NCBI GenBank assembly: GCA_023702235.1
Contig: JAMQCR010000002.1
Location: 992,001 to 1,056,000, forward strand
Length of the DNA stretch: 64,000 nucleotides
Reading direction: 5' to 3'
Source of the DNA: Neobacillus pocheonensis
GTDB lineage: Bacteria; Bacillota; Bacilli; Bacillales; Cytobacillaceae
The notes under the pieces are model-generated. The model saw only the letters and a program-made list of their open reading frames with translations. It searched no databases and was not told the origin of the DNA. The stretch's first letter is position 1. Every line of letters begins with the position of its first letter. A program made the translations under genes and the position numbers. Shown here in pieces: positions 55,702-63,935 of the stretch.

Positions 55702-56575
55702 ATGAAAGTAGGATTAAGTACGTACAGTTTGGTTAGAGAATTAAGAGAAGGTACCATGACGGTATTAGATGTCATCCAATGGATTGCTGATCATGGCGGC
55801 GAACATATGGAAATCGTCCCATACGGTTATTCTGTAGTAGATAATGTAGACCTAGCCGATCAAATAAAGGAAAAAGCTGCATCTTTAGGTGTTGAGCTGT
55901 CAGCCTATTCTATGCCTGCAAACTTTGTTCAAGAGACAGAAGAAGCTTTTCATGAAGAAGTGGAACGGCTAAAAAAACATGTTGATATTGTGAATCGTTT
56001 AGGTATCAAGATCATGCGTCATGATGTAACGGCATTTACTTTACAGCCGGAAGAAATGACGATTCATTATTTTGATAAGCATTTTTCAAAATTAGTAAAA
56101 GGAAGCCAGCTGCTTGCTGATTATGCAGCACAGTTCGGTATTACTACCACCATTGAAAATCATGGATTTAATGTACAATCGAGTGATCGTGTCCAACGGG
56201 TGATTCATGCCGTGAACCGTGAGAATTTTAAAACAACACTAGATGTTGGGAATTTCCTTTGTATCGATGAAGACCCACTTGTAGGGGTGAAGAAAAATAT
56301 TAAATATGCCGCTACTGTTCATTTTAAAGATTTCTATATTCGTCCTTACTTTGAAAACCCTGGCGGTGGAGTTTGGTTTAGGACGGTCAATGAAAACTAT
56401 TTGCGGGGAGCCATTGTTCGGCCATGGAGACCTAAATATTCGTGAGATTATGAAATTAGTGAAAAACTCCGGATATGATGGCTACTTAACGGTAGAGTTT
56501 GAGGGAATGGAAGATTGTAAAGTCGGCTCTAAAATTGGAATGGATAATGTAAGAAGATTATGGGATGAAGTATAG
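55702..56575 (+). pseudogene. Sugar isomerase/epimerase (AP-endonuclease-2 fold) 1, frameshifted
   Basis: A TIM-barrel protein of about 290 residues. It starts MKVGLSTYSLVRELREGTMT, with ITTTIENHGFNVQSSDRVQR and the metal-site segments TTLDVGNFLCIDEDPLVGV and ATVHFKDFYIRP. The frame shifts at 56419 (one extra C): GHGDLNIREIMKLVKNSGYD and LTVEFEGMED follow. Such proteins act as isomerases, dehydratases or, in recent work, as lyases on 3-keto-sugars. ATAGGAGTGATTTTTA precedes ATG 55702. It directly follows the peptide importer and precedes a Gfo/Idh/MocA gene. Confidence 0.8.
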
Positions 56576-56605
56576 TCATCGAATAATACTATGTTGAAAG
56601 GATGA

Positions 56606-57670
56606 ATGAATTTGGATCTTTTACGAGTTTGTGTGGTTGGCACCGGTTCGATTTCTGATATGCATTTTCAATCATTTGCGAACAACCCAAATGCTATTTT
56701 ATACGGAGTATATGATTATTCACAAGAAAGAGCGGAAGAAAGGTCAAAGAAATATGGAATCGAAAAGGTGTATGCCTCCTTGGAGGAGGTTTTTCATGAC
56801 CCTCATGTAGATGCAGTCAGTATTTGCACCTGGAATAATACCCATGCTGAAATTTCCATTGGTGCCTTAAAAGGCGGCAAACATGTTTTGGTTGAAAAAC
56901 CCCTGTCTATGACTGTAGAAGAAGCATTAAAGGTGGAGGAAGTAACACGAAAATATAATAAAACATTACAGGTTGGCTTCGTGAGGAGATTTGCAACGAA
57001 CACGAAGGTATTAAAATCCTTTATTGATCATGGAAAGTTAGGAGAAATCTATTATGCCAAAGCCTCGTGTCTACGTCGGTTGGGGAATCCAGGCGGATGG
57101 TTTGCTGATAAAGAACGCTCCGGAGGCGGCCCATTAATTGATCTTGGCGTACATATTATTGATATTTGTTGGTATTTAATGGGGCGTCCAAAGGTGAAAT
57201 CCATCTCAGGGAACACCTATCGGAAACTAGGAAACCGTGGAAACATAGAGAATTTACGTTTTTATAAAGCAGCAGACTATGATAAAGGAAAAAATACAGT
57301 GGAAGATTTAGCAAATGCCCTCATTACATTTGAGAATGGTGCTTCATTGCTAATAGATGTTTCTTTTACTTTACATGCACAGAAAGATGAAATTCAGGTA
57401 AAATTATATGGGACTAAAGGCGGAGCTGAATTAGAACCGGAGTTAGTTTTAATTAGTGAAGAAAATGACACCATTCTGAATGTTCACCCACAAATTGATC
57501 ATCTCACATTTGATTTTTCCAATGCATTTCAAAATGAAATAGATTCGTTTGTGACAAGCTGTTTAACGAGTACAAAACCAGTAGCACCTATTGAAGATGG
57601 TGTTGAAATCATGAAAATTTTAGCTGGTATTTATGAAGCCTCAGAAAAGAAGTGCGAGGTGACATTTTAA
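56606..57670 (+). CDS. Gfo/Idh/MocA family oxidoreductase 4
   Basis: A 354-aa dehydrogenase with RVCVVGTGSISDMHFQSF, the EKPLSMT motif near residue 97 and the substrate-domain signature SGGGPLIDLGVHIIDICWYL. It is probably NAD-dependent and acts on a sugar ring hydroxyl. It lies between two TIM-barrel isomerase genes, and the next gene begins four bases after its stop, so the three form one unit. Members of this family oxidise glycosides to 3-keto forms in the keto-glycoside pathways, which would fit the neighbours; the substrate is not readable. ATG 56606 has GAAAGGATG before it. Confidence 0.88.
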   Translation: MNLDLLRVCVVGTGSISDMHFQSFANNPNAILYGVYDYSQERAEERSKKYGIEKVYASLEEVFHDPHVDAVSICTWNNTHAEISIGALKGGKHVLVEKPLSMTVEEALKVEEVTRKYNKTLQVGFVRRFATNTKVLKSFIDHGKLGEIYYAKASCLRRLGNPGGWFADKERSGGGPLIDLGVHIIDICWYLMGRPKVKSISGNTYRKLGNRGNIENLRFYKAADYDKGKNTVEDLANALITFENGASLLIDVSFTLHAQKDEIQVKLYGTKGGAELEPELVLISEENDTILNVHPQIDHLTFDFSNAFQNEIDSFVTSCLTSTKPVAPIEDGVEIMKILAGIYEASEKKCEVTF

Positions 57671-57673
57671 CCA

Positions 57674-58561
57674 ATGAATCGTATAAAAGTGAACAATAAA
57701 ATTGGTGTAATTGTTGATAGTCTTCGATTACCACTCCGGGAAGGACTAAAGGCAGTAAAAGATATGGGAGCTGATGGTGTTCAAATCTATGCTGTTTACG
57801 GTGAAATGGCACCTGAAAATATTAGTGCTATTTCACGCAAGGAGCTAAAAGCTTATATTGAGTCACTAGGATTAGAAATCTCGGCACTTTGTGGTGATTT
57901 AGGAGGTCACGGGTTCCAGGACCTCCATCAGAACCGAGAGAAAATTGAAAAATCTAAACGGATTTTGGATCTCGCGGTGGAACTTGGGACCAAAATCGTA
58001 ACGACTCATATCGGTATGATTCCGGAAGAAAAGAAAAGTCCTATTTATGAAGCCATGCAAATAGCTTGTGAGGAGCTAGGGGTTTATGCAAAAAGTATGA
58101 ATGCATACTTTGCAATCGAAACGGGTCCTGAAACCGCTTCAAGATTAAAAGACTTTTTGGATAGCTTAAGTACCAATGGTGTCTCCGTCAATTTTGACCC
58201 AGCCAATATGGTGATGGTAACGGGTGATGATCCTGTAGAAGGTGTAAAGCTCCTCAAAGATTATATTGTCCACACCCATGTGAAGGATGGGATCCGGTTA
58301 AAACCGGTAGATCCTCGTAATGTCTACGGGGCACTAGGCTATGGAGGCGGTACTGACCATGAAAAAATCGCCCAAATGGTAGCCTCTGGTGAGTATTTTA
58401 GAGAATTGCCGCTTGGCAAGGGAGTGGTTGATTTTCCCCGATACTTTGCGGCCTTAAAAGAAATCCATTATGACGGTTATTTAACGATTGAGCGAGAAGT
58501 TAACACGAACCCAGTCAAAGATATCTCTAAGGCGATAGAATTTATTAAAACATTCAAATAA
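57674..58561 (+). CDS. Sugar isomerase/epimerase (AP-endonuclease-2 fold) 2
   Basis: A 295-aa TIM-barrel protein with VNNKIGVIVDSLRLPLREGL, GADGVQIYAVYGEMAPENIS and the metal residues in FAIETGPETASRLKDFL, VNFDPANMVMVTGDDPVEGV and IVHTHVKDGI. The E-T-G-P, N-x-D-P-A-N and H-x-H-x-K-D motifs show a divalent-metal isomerase or lyase site. It is intact, unlike isomerase 1, and follows oxidoreductase 4 with only three bases between stop and start. The two isomerases are unlike each other, so they probably carry out different steps. Confidence 0.88.
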   Translation: MNRIKVNNKIGVIVDSLRLPLREGLKAVKDMGADGVQIYAVYGEMAPENISAISRKELKAYIESLGLEISALCGDLGGHGFQDLHQNREKIEKSKRILDLAVELGTKIVTTHIGMIPEEKKSPIYEAMQIACEELGVYAKSMNAYFAIETGPETASRLKDFLDSLSTNGVSVNFDPANMVMVTGDDPVEGVKLLKDYIVHTHVKDGIRLKPVDPRNVYGALGYGGGTDHEKIAQMVASGEYFRELPLGKGVVDFPRYFAALKEIHYDGYLTIEREVNTNPVKDISKAIEFIKTFK

Positions 58562-58593
58562 GATATAAACCCGTGATTTTAGCTATCATAGCG

Positions 58594-58630
58594 CATCCTA
58601 TGAGGAGAACCCAATTCTCTCTCTAGGATG
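58594..58630 (+). terminator. Hairpin after the isomerase-oxidoreductase unit
   Basis: CATCCTA (58594-58600) pairs with TAGGATG (58624-58630), and an inner GAGAA / TTCTC pair extends it. TTACTTTTAAAA follows. It is a moderate terminator between the isomerase gene and the ROK regulator. Confidence 0.6.
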
Positions 58631-58731
58631 TTACTTTTAAAAAATGATGTTAGTTCTTTCTTATGTGAGAATTAACATGATTTTTTAAGGAGATTTTTCA
58701 AAATTATTACTTAAAAAAAGGATGTAATGAA

Positions 58732-59886
58732 ATGGAAAAACAAGATCAACTTTTAATGAAAAAGCAGAACAAGAACTTAGTCCTTGAAATTATCAAAAAC
58801 CAATCTCCTATTTCTAGAATGGAAATTGCGAAAGTAACAGGAATGAGCCCAACATCCATTACCAGAATCGTTAATGAGTTACATTTACAAGGATTTGTGA
58901 GAGAAACGGAATTAGTTACTTCTGGAGTAGGAAGAAAGGCTGTATTACTTGATGTCTGTGGTGATGTTCTTTATACAGTTGGTGTAGAAATCGATAAATT
59001 AATTATCAAGATAGGTATCGTAAATTACGTAGGGGAAATTGTTGCATGGCAGAGTATTCCCAGAGACGTCTCTGAGAGTTACTATGAAACGCTTGAAAAA
59101 GTGAATATGAATGTAAAGGAATTGATTGCTAAAAATCGTATCCTTAATAAAAGAATTATTGGGATAGGGGTAGGAATACCAGGCTCTATTGATTATAAAA
59201 GTGGCGTTGTAAAGGTATCGGATCAACTAAAATGGAAAAATGTAAATATTGCTAAAGACCTTAAACAACTAACCGCATTCGATATCATGATCGACAATGA
59301 ATTAAAAATGAAGATCGTGGCTGAGAATTCTAAGGGAATCGCAAAGGATTCTCAAAATGCGGTCCTTGTCGGGATTGGATCGGGTATCGGTTCTGCTATT
59401 ATTCTTAATGGAGAAATCTACCGTGGGGATTCCAATAATGCAGGGGAAATCGGTCATACGGTTATTGATCCGACTGGAAATGTATGCAATTGCGGGAAAA
59501 TAGGCTGCCTTGCAACCTATATATCCGAAGGGGCTCTTATCGATGATAGCAGGAAAGTAAAGGAGATTGACTCTATTGATGATGTATTTGATTCCTATCG
59601 AAATGGCGAGTCATGGGCAATCAATATTATGGATCGAACATCGACCTACATAGCTCTTGCGATTAGCAATATATTATGTCTTTACAATCCAGAGGTCATT
59701 ATTCTGAGTGGAAATACCATTGAAAAACTTCCTGAAATTAAAGAACCGATCAAACAGAAATGTGAATTATATATTTGGGAACCATTAAAAGAAAGAATCA
59801 AAATTGCCTTTTCGCAGTTAGGTGATCGTGGGGTTGTACTTGGTGCAGCGATTCAGGCGCAAAATCTAATGCTAGATTTAGAGTAG
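58732..59886 (+). CDS. ROK-family (NagC/XylR type) transcriptional regulator
   Basis: A 384-aa repressor. The N-terminal winged helix-turn-helix covers residues 10-70 (ISRMEIAKVTGMSPTSITRI). The C-terminal ROK sugar-binding domain has GVGIPGSIDYKSGVVKVS, the NNAGEIGHTVIDPTG loop and the zinc motif CNCGKIGCLATYIS near residue 250. Because the usual E of C-x-C-G-x-x-G-C-x-E is T here, the sugar or zinc site may be altered. It sits between the keto-sugar unit and the asparaginase gene and is probably the local repressor, induced by a sugar such as a hexosamine. The gap of 170 bp before it suggests its own promoter. Confidence 0.88.
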   Translation: MEKQDQLLMKKQNKNLVLEIIKNQSPISRMEIAKVTGMSPTSITRIVNELHLQGFVRETELVTSGVGRKAVLLDVCGDVLYTVGVEIDKLIIKIGIVNYVGEIVAWQSIPRDVSESYYETLEKVNMNVKELIAKNRILNKRIIGIGVGIPGSIDYKSGVVKVSDQLKWKNVNIAKDLKQLTAFDIMIDNELKMKIVAENSKGIAKDSQNAVLVGIGSGIGSAIILNGEIYRGDSNNAGEIGHTVIDPTGNVCNCGKIGCLATYISEGALIDDSRKVKEIDSIDDVFDSYRNGESWAINIMDRTSTYIALAISNILCLYNPEVIILSGNTIEKLPEIKEPIKQKCELYIWEPLKERIKIAFSQLGDRGVVLGAAIQAQNLMLDLE

Positions 59887-59924
59887 TTAGTGGATTTTTT
59901 TTTTACAAGAGGAGATGTAGATTC

Positions 59925-60962
59925 ATGAATTCGGTACCCTTAGTGGAGGAAACAAGAGCGGGATTAATTGAAAATATTCATTCAGGAATGATTTGCGGAG
60001 TAAATGAAAAATTAGAAACTGTATACCATGTGGGAAATCAGGAGCATTACACGTATTATAGATCTGCTGCCAAGCCGATCCAAGCGTTACCAGTATTTCT
60101 ATTGAATGTTATAACTAAATACGGTTTAACAAGGGAAGAAGCGGCTCTGTTTACAGCTTCTCACAGAGGTGAAACCTGTCATATAGCTGCTCTTGAATCG
60201 ATGTTGAAGAAATTACCAGTCAATGAAGACGAATTATTTTGTCCTTATTCATATCCTTTAAATGTGGAACCGAGAGAGGAAATGTTAAGAAAAAACAAGG
60301 AAAAAAGAAAGCTTTACCATAACTGTTCAGGTAAACATATGGGTTTTATCACAGTTTGCCGTGAACTAGGGTATCCTATTGGAGGATATTGGGAAGTGGA
60401 TCATCCGCTCCAACAACAAATGTTGAATATTCTTTCGACGTTATCTGAAGTTCCCATTTCTGAGATTAAAATTGGAAAAGACGGCTGCGGTGTCCCTGTT
60501 TTTGCGATTCCATTAAAAAATATGGCCATGACCTACCTAAAATTAGCTTGTCCAGATTTAATTAAGGACCCATTATTGCAAAAAGCAGTTACTCAAATGA
60601 CTAGCATTATGAATGAGCATCCAATTATGGTTGCTTCCGAGCAATTTATTTGTTCATTATTGCTTCAAGATCAAAATATCGTGGCAAAAGGAGGAGCGCA
60701 GGGGGTCTATTGCTTCGGTTTGAAGAAGGAAAGACTTGGATTTTCATTAAAAGTTTTAAATGGATCAGAAGAGGTCTGGCCTATAATCGTAGCCGCTATT
60801 CTTGAACAAATTGGTTATAAAAATAAAGATACAATTAATAGTTTAAGAGCTTTAAAACCATATATTATTAAAAATGATGCAGGGGCTGAAGTAGGGACGG
60901 TTTATGAAAGGTTCTTGCTAATAGGAGCACATGATGAACCTTCAAGAAATCAGGAGATTTGA
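59925..60962 (+). CDS. L-asparaginase II family protein
   Basis: A 345-aa protein with YRSAAKPIQALPVFLLNVIT, FTASHRGETCHIAALESML, NCSGKHMGFITVCRELGYP and KIGKDGCGVPVFAIPLKNMA. These four blocks are the hallmarks of the asparaginase II family (PF06089), unrelated to classic E. coli AnsA/AnsB. It releases ammonia from asparagine or from an asparagine conjugate. It has no signal peptide, so it works on an imported substrate. Its location after a peptide importer and sugar oxidoreductases and next to cutC and a GH38 gene suggests glycosylated asparagine or glycopeptide use. AAGAGGAGATGTAG precedes ATG 59925. Confidence 0.85.
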   Translation: MNSVPLVEETRAGLIENIHSGMICGVNEKLETVYHVGNQEHYTYYRSAAKPIQALPVFLLNVITKYGLTREEAALFTASHRGETCHIAALESMLKKLPVNEDELFCPYSYPLNVEPREEMLRKNKEKRKLYHNCSGKHMGFITVCRELGYPIGGYWEVDHPLQQQMLNILSTLSEVPISEIKIGKDGCGVPVFAIPLKNMAMTYLKLACPDLIKDPLLQKAVTQMTSIMNEHPIMVASEQFICSLLLQDQNIVAKGGAQGVYCFGLKKERLGFSLKVLNGSEEVWPIIVAAILEQIGYKNKDTINSLRALKPYIIKNDAGAEVGTVYERFLLIGAHDEPSRNQEI

Positions 60963-61018
60963 TACGAGTTGGTGGTTTCGAGAGTTTTCTTTGAGTAGTA
61001 TCTGCAAGGTGGGTGTTT

Positions 61019-61666
61019 ATGCTAAAAGAAGTTTGTGTAGAGAATTTTACATTGGTTCCTGAGGCTATTGCAAGGGGTGCTAATCGCATTGAGCTTTGTG
61101 ATAACCTATCTGTAGGCGGCACCACAGTTAGTCATGGGGTGGCTGCAAAAACCATTCAATACTGTAAAAGCAAAAATATTAAGGTTATGACAATGATCAG
61201 ACCTAGAGGTGGAAGCTTTATTTATAATAAAGAAGAAATAGAGATTATGCAGAATGATATTGCTCATTTCAAACAGTTGGGGACAGATGGAGTGGTGCTG
61301 GGCTGCTTAGCTGATTCAGGCTGGATTGATGAGGTTGCAATGCTTTTACTTCTAGAATTAGCAAAAGGGCTGGATATCACCTTTCACATGGCGTTTGATC
61401 AGATCAAGCCCGAATATCAGGTTGAAGCGATTGATTGGCTTGTTAAACATGGTGTGAATCGGATTTTAACTCACGGAGGACCGATGGATTCCCCGATTGA
61501 AGATAACCTGATCCGGTTGAAGGAATACGTAGATTATGCTGGAGGCAGAATAATGATCCTGCCTGGCGGGAACATCACAGAAAAGAACCTAAATGAAATT
61601 GCAACGAAATTAAATATCAGAGAAGCTCATGGGACAAAAATAGTAGGGGAACTCTTAACTAGGTAA
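61019..61666 (+). CDS. cutC: CutC family TIM-barrel protein
   Basis: A 215-aa protein starting MLKEVCVENFTLVPEAIARG with NRIELCDNLSVGGTT, VMTMIRPRGGSFIYN, FHMAFDQIKP and ILTHGGP followed by IMILPGGNITEKN. These are the motifs of CutC, named for copper homeostasis. The biochemical role is not settled, and in many Firmicutes it sits with sugar genes. ATG 61019 is preceded by CAAGGTGGGTG. It is 56 bp after the asparaginase gene, so co-transcription is likely. A strong terminator follows at 61795. Confidence 0.88.
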   Translation: MLKEVCVENFTLVPEAIARGANRIELCDNLSVGGTTVSHGVAAKTIQYCKSKNIKVMTMIRPRGGSFIYNKEEIEIMQNDIAHFKQLGTDGVVLGCLADSGWIDEVAMLLLLELAKGLDITFHMAFDQIKPEYQVEAIDWLVKHGVNRILTHGGPMDSPIEDNLIRLKEYVDYAGGRIMILPGGNITEKNLNEIATKLNIREAHGTKIVGELLTR

Positions 61667-61794
61667 GATATTTCAATTCATTGTCACCGTCCCATTATTG
61701 TTATTTCAGGTTCAGGGGAGGAATCGGAGATCCTATGTTTGCCCAGACAAGATTTTAATAATAATGAAAAAAGCTAAAGGCTTTTCGGCAATCT

Positions 61795-61822
61795 AAAAGG
61801 AGAGGATACGCTCTCCTTTTTC
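61795..61822 (+). terminator. Strong terminator after cutC
   Basis: AAAAGGAGAG (61795-61804) pairs with CTCTCCTTTTT around GATACG, with a final T run. Confidence 0.85.
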
Positions 61823-62133
61823 TATTTTAAAAATATTTTAATATGTTTACATACTAAGTTTGTTTAGTTGTATCCCGGCCATTTCTTACACCATCTATTT
61901 ATGAGCAAGAGAAGAATAAAAACTACTTAAATCAGTCATTATTATAATCCATGTTGCTTAAAACTATCTTTATGAAAATGGACTATTTTTAGAATCACTG
62001 AAAAATCTTTATGACTTAAAGATTCTCTATTGCTACTTGAAGAGGGATTTTTTATTGTTAACATTATAGTATTTATGATAAAAATGATAGCGTTTTCGAG
62101 TTGTTATAAAACAAATGAAAGAGGGGAAGCTTT
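61823..62133. other. Upstream region of the third GH38 gene
   Basis: No gene is supported on either strand. The last 50 bases contain a cre-like element (62085-62098) and the promoter of the GH38 gene at 62134 probably lies in this stretch. Confidence 0.4.
62085..62098. promoter_or_regulatory. Cre-like site upstream of GH38 3
   Basis: TGATAGCGTTTTCG differs from the cre consensus TGNAANCGNWNNCA at two positions and keeps the central CG and the TTTTC arm. It lies 36 bases before the start, within the probable promoter. This suits catabolite control of the mannosidase gene. Confidence 0.45.
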
Positions 62134-62736
62134 GTGACGAAGACTGCCCATATTATATCCCATTCACACTGGGACAGAGAGTGGTATTTATCCTTTGAGA
62201 AACATCGCTATTACTTCATTCGGCTTATGAATGATCTAATCGAGCAGTTCGAAAAGGATGGAAATCTATTTAAATCGTTTCACCTGGATGGTCAAACAGT
62301 TCTTCTAGAAGATTATTTCGAGGTTCATCCGGAAAAGCGGGCGATTGTCAAAAAGCTAATTGAAGAAAAAAAACTATATATAGGACCTTGGTATGTTCTA
62401 CAGGATGCTTTTTTAACAAGCTCAGAATCAAATGTCCGGAACTTATTAATTGGAATGAACGAGGCAAAATCCTATGGGCATGTATCAAAGTTGGGGTATT
62501 TTCCCGATACGTTTGGGATTTATGGGCAAGCGCCACAGCTATTAAAACAAGCGGGTATCGATATAGCAGCGTTTGGACGGGGGGTTAAACCTACCAGGTT
62601 TAATAACACAGTTTCAGACTCGCCGTCGTTTGAGTCACCTTTTTCCGAAATGGTTTGGAAATCTCCTGATGGATCGAGTGTTAAGGAAAATCATTACCCC
62701 CAAACCGAAAAAAACACTATTCTTTCTGTATTATGA
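62134..62736 (+). pseudogene. GH38 alpha-mannosidase 3, truncated N-terminal piece
   Basis: A 200-residue N-terminal part of a GH38 enzyme of the MngB-like class. It starts TKTAHIISHSHWDREWYLSF (metal ligands H and D), then FHLDGQTVLLEDYFEVHP, IGPWYVLQDAFLTSSESNVR (with the nucleophile D) and GYFPDTFGIYGQAPQLLKQA. After VWKSPDGSSV, the natural protein would continue for some 680 residues, but the sequence becomes unrelated (KENHYPQTEKNTILSVL) and stops. An inverted repeat overlaps the junction. It is dead unless the rest lies elsewhere, and the loss looks like a deletion. GAGGGGAAGCTTT precedes GTG/ATG 62134. Confidence 0.8.
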
Positions 62737-62748
62737 TAGAAAGTGTTG
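62712..62748. repeat. Inverted repeat at the GH38 3 breakpoint
   Basis: AACACTATTCTTTCT and AGAAAGTGTT form a stem with a GTATTATGAT loop. It lies just after the point where the mannosidase similarity ends (about 62690), so it may mark the end of an inserted or deleted segment, or be a terminator of the region beyond. Confidence 0.4.
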
Positions 62749-62899
62749 ACTGATAATAATGTTGTTTCATTTCTCATGCAGCTAACAGGGCAGGATAAGT
62801 TACATTAAACATGAAGGAATATTGGAATCAGTAACGAAATGTTTAAATGAGTGGCGATGGTGTCGGCTCTTCGATAATATTTTTCAGAAGGTGATTGAT

Positions 62900-63286
62900 T
62901 TGAAGTTGTTGCAAATAAGACTTTTGGTCAAAGATTTTAAGAAAAGTGCCATGTTTTACAGAGATTTATTGGGATTTCCAGTAAGTTGGTACGAGGAAGA
63001 CATGGAATATGCGCTTTTCAATAATGGGGAAACGAAAATTGAGCTTGTATCTCGAAAAGTGATGGCCGAATTGGTCGGAGAAGGAAAAAAGCCTTTAGAA
63101 TCTGAGTCTCAATCAAGATTCTTGCTCCAATTTGAAGTTGAAGATGTCGATAAGACTTATAACCGTTTCAGAGAAAAAGAAATTGAATTTGTTAATGAAC
63201 CGCATGATCGTAAGGAATGGCGAGCGCGTGTTGCACATTTTCGTGACCCTGACGATAACTTAATTGAAATATATAAAATGCTGTAA
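62900..63286 (+). CDS. VOC (glyoxalase/bleomycin resistance) family protein
   Basis: A 128-aa cytoplasmic metal-binding-fold protein with LQIRLLVKDFKKSAMFYRDL and LLGFPVSWYEEDMEYALF, ending ARVAHFRDPDDNLIEIYKML. One betaalphabetabetabeta module is followed by a second, as in VOC enzymes such as glyoxalase I or fosfomycin resistance enzymes. The metal residues usually H-x-E and E are partly present (the final ARVAHFRDPDDN-x-IE), so catalysis is plausible but the reaction is unknown. TTG 62900 with AGAAGGTGATTGAT before it is the best start; the longer frame from 62822 lacks a ribosome site. Confidence 0.8.
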   Translation: MKLLQIRLLVKDFKKSAMFYRDLLGFPVSWYEEDMEYALFNNGETKIELVSRKVMAELVGEGKKPLESESQSRFLLQFEVEDVDKTYNRFREKEIEFVNEPHDRKEWRARVAHFRDPDDNLIEIYKML

Positions 63287-63334
63287 TTTGATTGGTCAAA
63301 ACGGGATTAGGTTAAAGAATAGTAAACAACTTTA

Positions 63335-63366
63335 ATAACACAGTTCGATTTATTTGAACTGTGTTA
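63335..63366. terminator. Terminator of the VOC gene
   Basis: TAACACAGTTC pairs with GAACTGTGTTA around GATTTATTT. The stem is perfect. The following TTGTG is a weak U tract, so it may be bidirectional. Confidence 0.65.
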
Positions 63367-63454
63367 ATTGTGTTAGTAAGAGTAGAATCATGGTTCTGGT
63401 GCGAAGATAAAATAAAAGAGGATAAAGCGCATATATTCTTAGCGGAATCGTATC

Positions 63455-63848
63455 TTATGCTGCAAGCCCAAACAATTGATGGATGAATTCTTTCTGATTT
63501 TGGATAGACTGGTCCCGTAAATCAATCTGTTCTTTTTTGATCATATGCATGGCTTCTACTCCCGAAAGAATGGATGTAGCTGTGTCAAAAGACTTGAATC
63601 CTAACATAGGAAGGACTCGTCTCTTAATGAACCGATGATCCTGTTCCACGATGTTGTTAAGATATTTAACTTGCCTTATTTAGATGGCTTCTGGCAGCTT
63701 TTTTTCTTCTTTTAACTCCTTAACTGCTACTGGATAAGCTGGATTCTTATCTACAGTAATGACACGAGGAGTGGATACATGCGAAAAAGCCAAGGCTTTT
63801 TTGAAAAAGCGCTTGGCTGATTTGGTATTTCTATTTTTACTTAGGCTC
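63455..63848 (-). pseudogene. IS6-family transposase C-terminal relic
   Basis: On the minus strand the sequence reads KNRNTKSAKRFFKKALAFSH, VSTPRVITVDKNPAYPVAVK and ELKEEKKLPEA. After a stop and frame change near 63680 it gives VKYLNNIVEQDHRFIKRRVL, PMLGFKSFDTATSILSGVEA and MHMIKKEQIDLRDQ to the stop at 63455. The VDKNPAYP, N-I-V-E-QDHR-x-IK and final E-x-x-x-M-I-K-K blocks are those of IS240/IS257-like transposases, with the third acidic residue in EQDHR and the second D in VDKNP. The first third, including VDETY, is missing and the reading frame is broken. Confidence 0.85.
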
Positions 63849-63935
63849 TATTAAACGTTTATGTTGATATTTGAATAAAACGAACTGCTGTTCTATAATA
63901 GTAATATTAATAAGGACAAAAGTGAGTGGTTTCAA

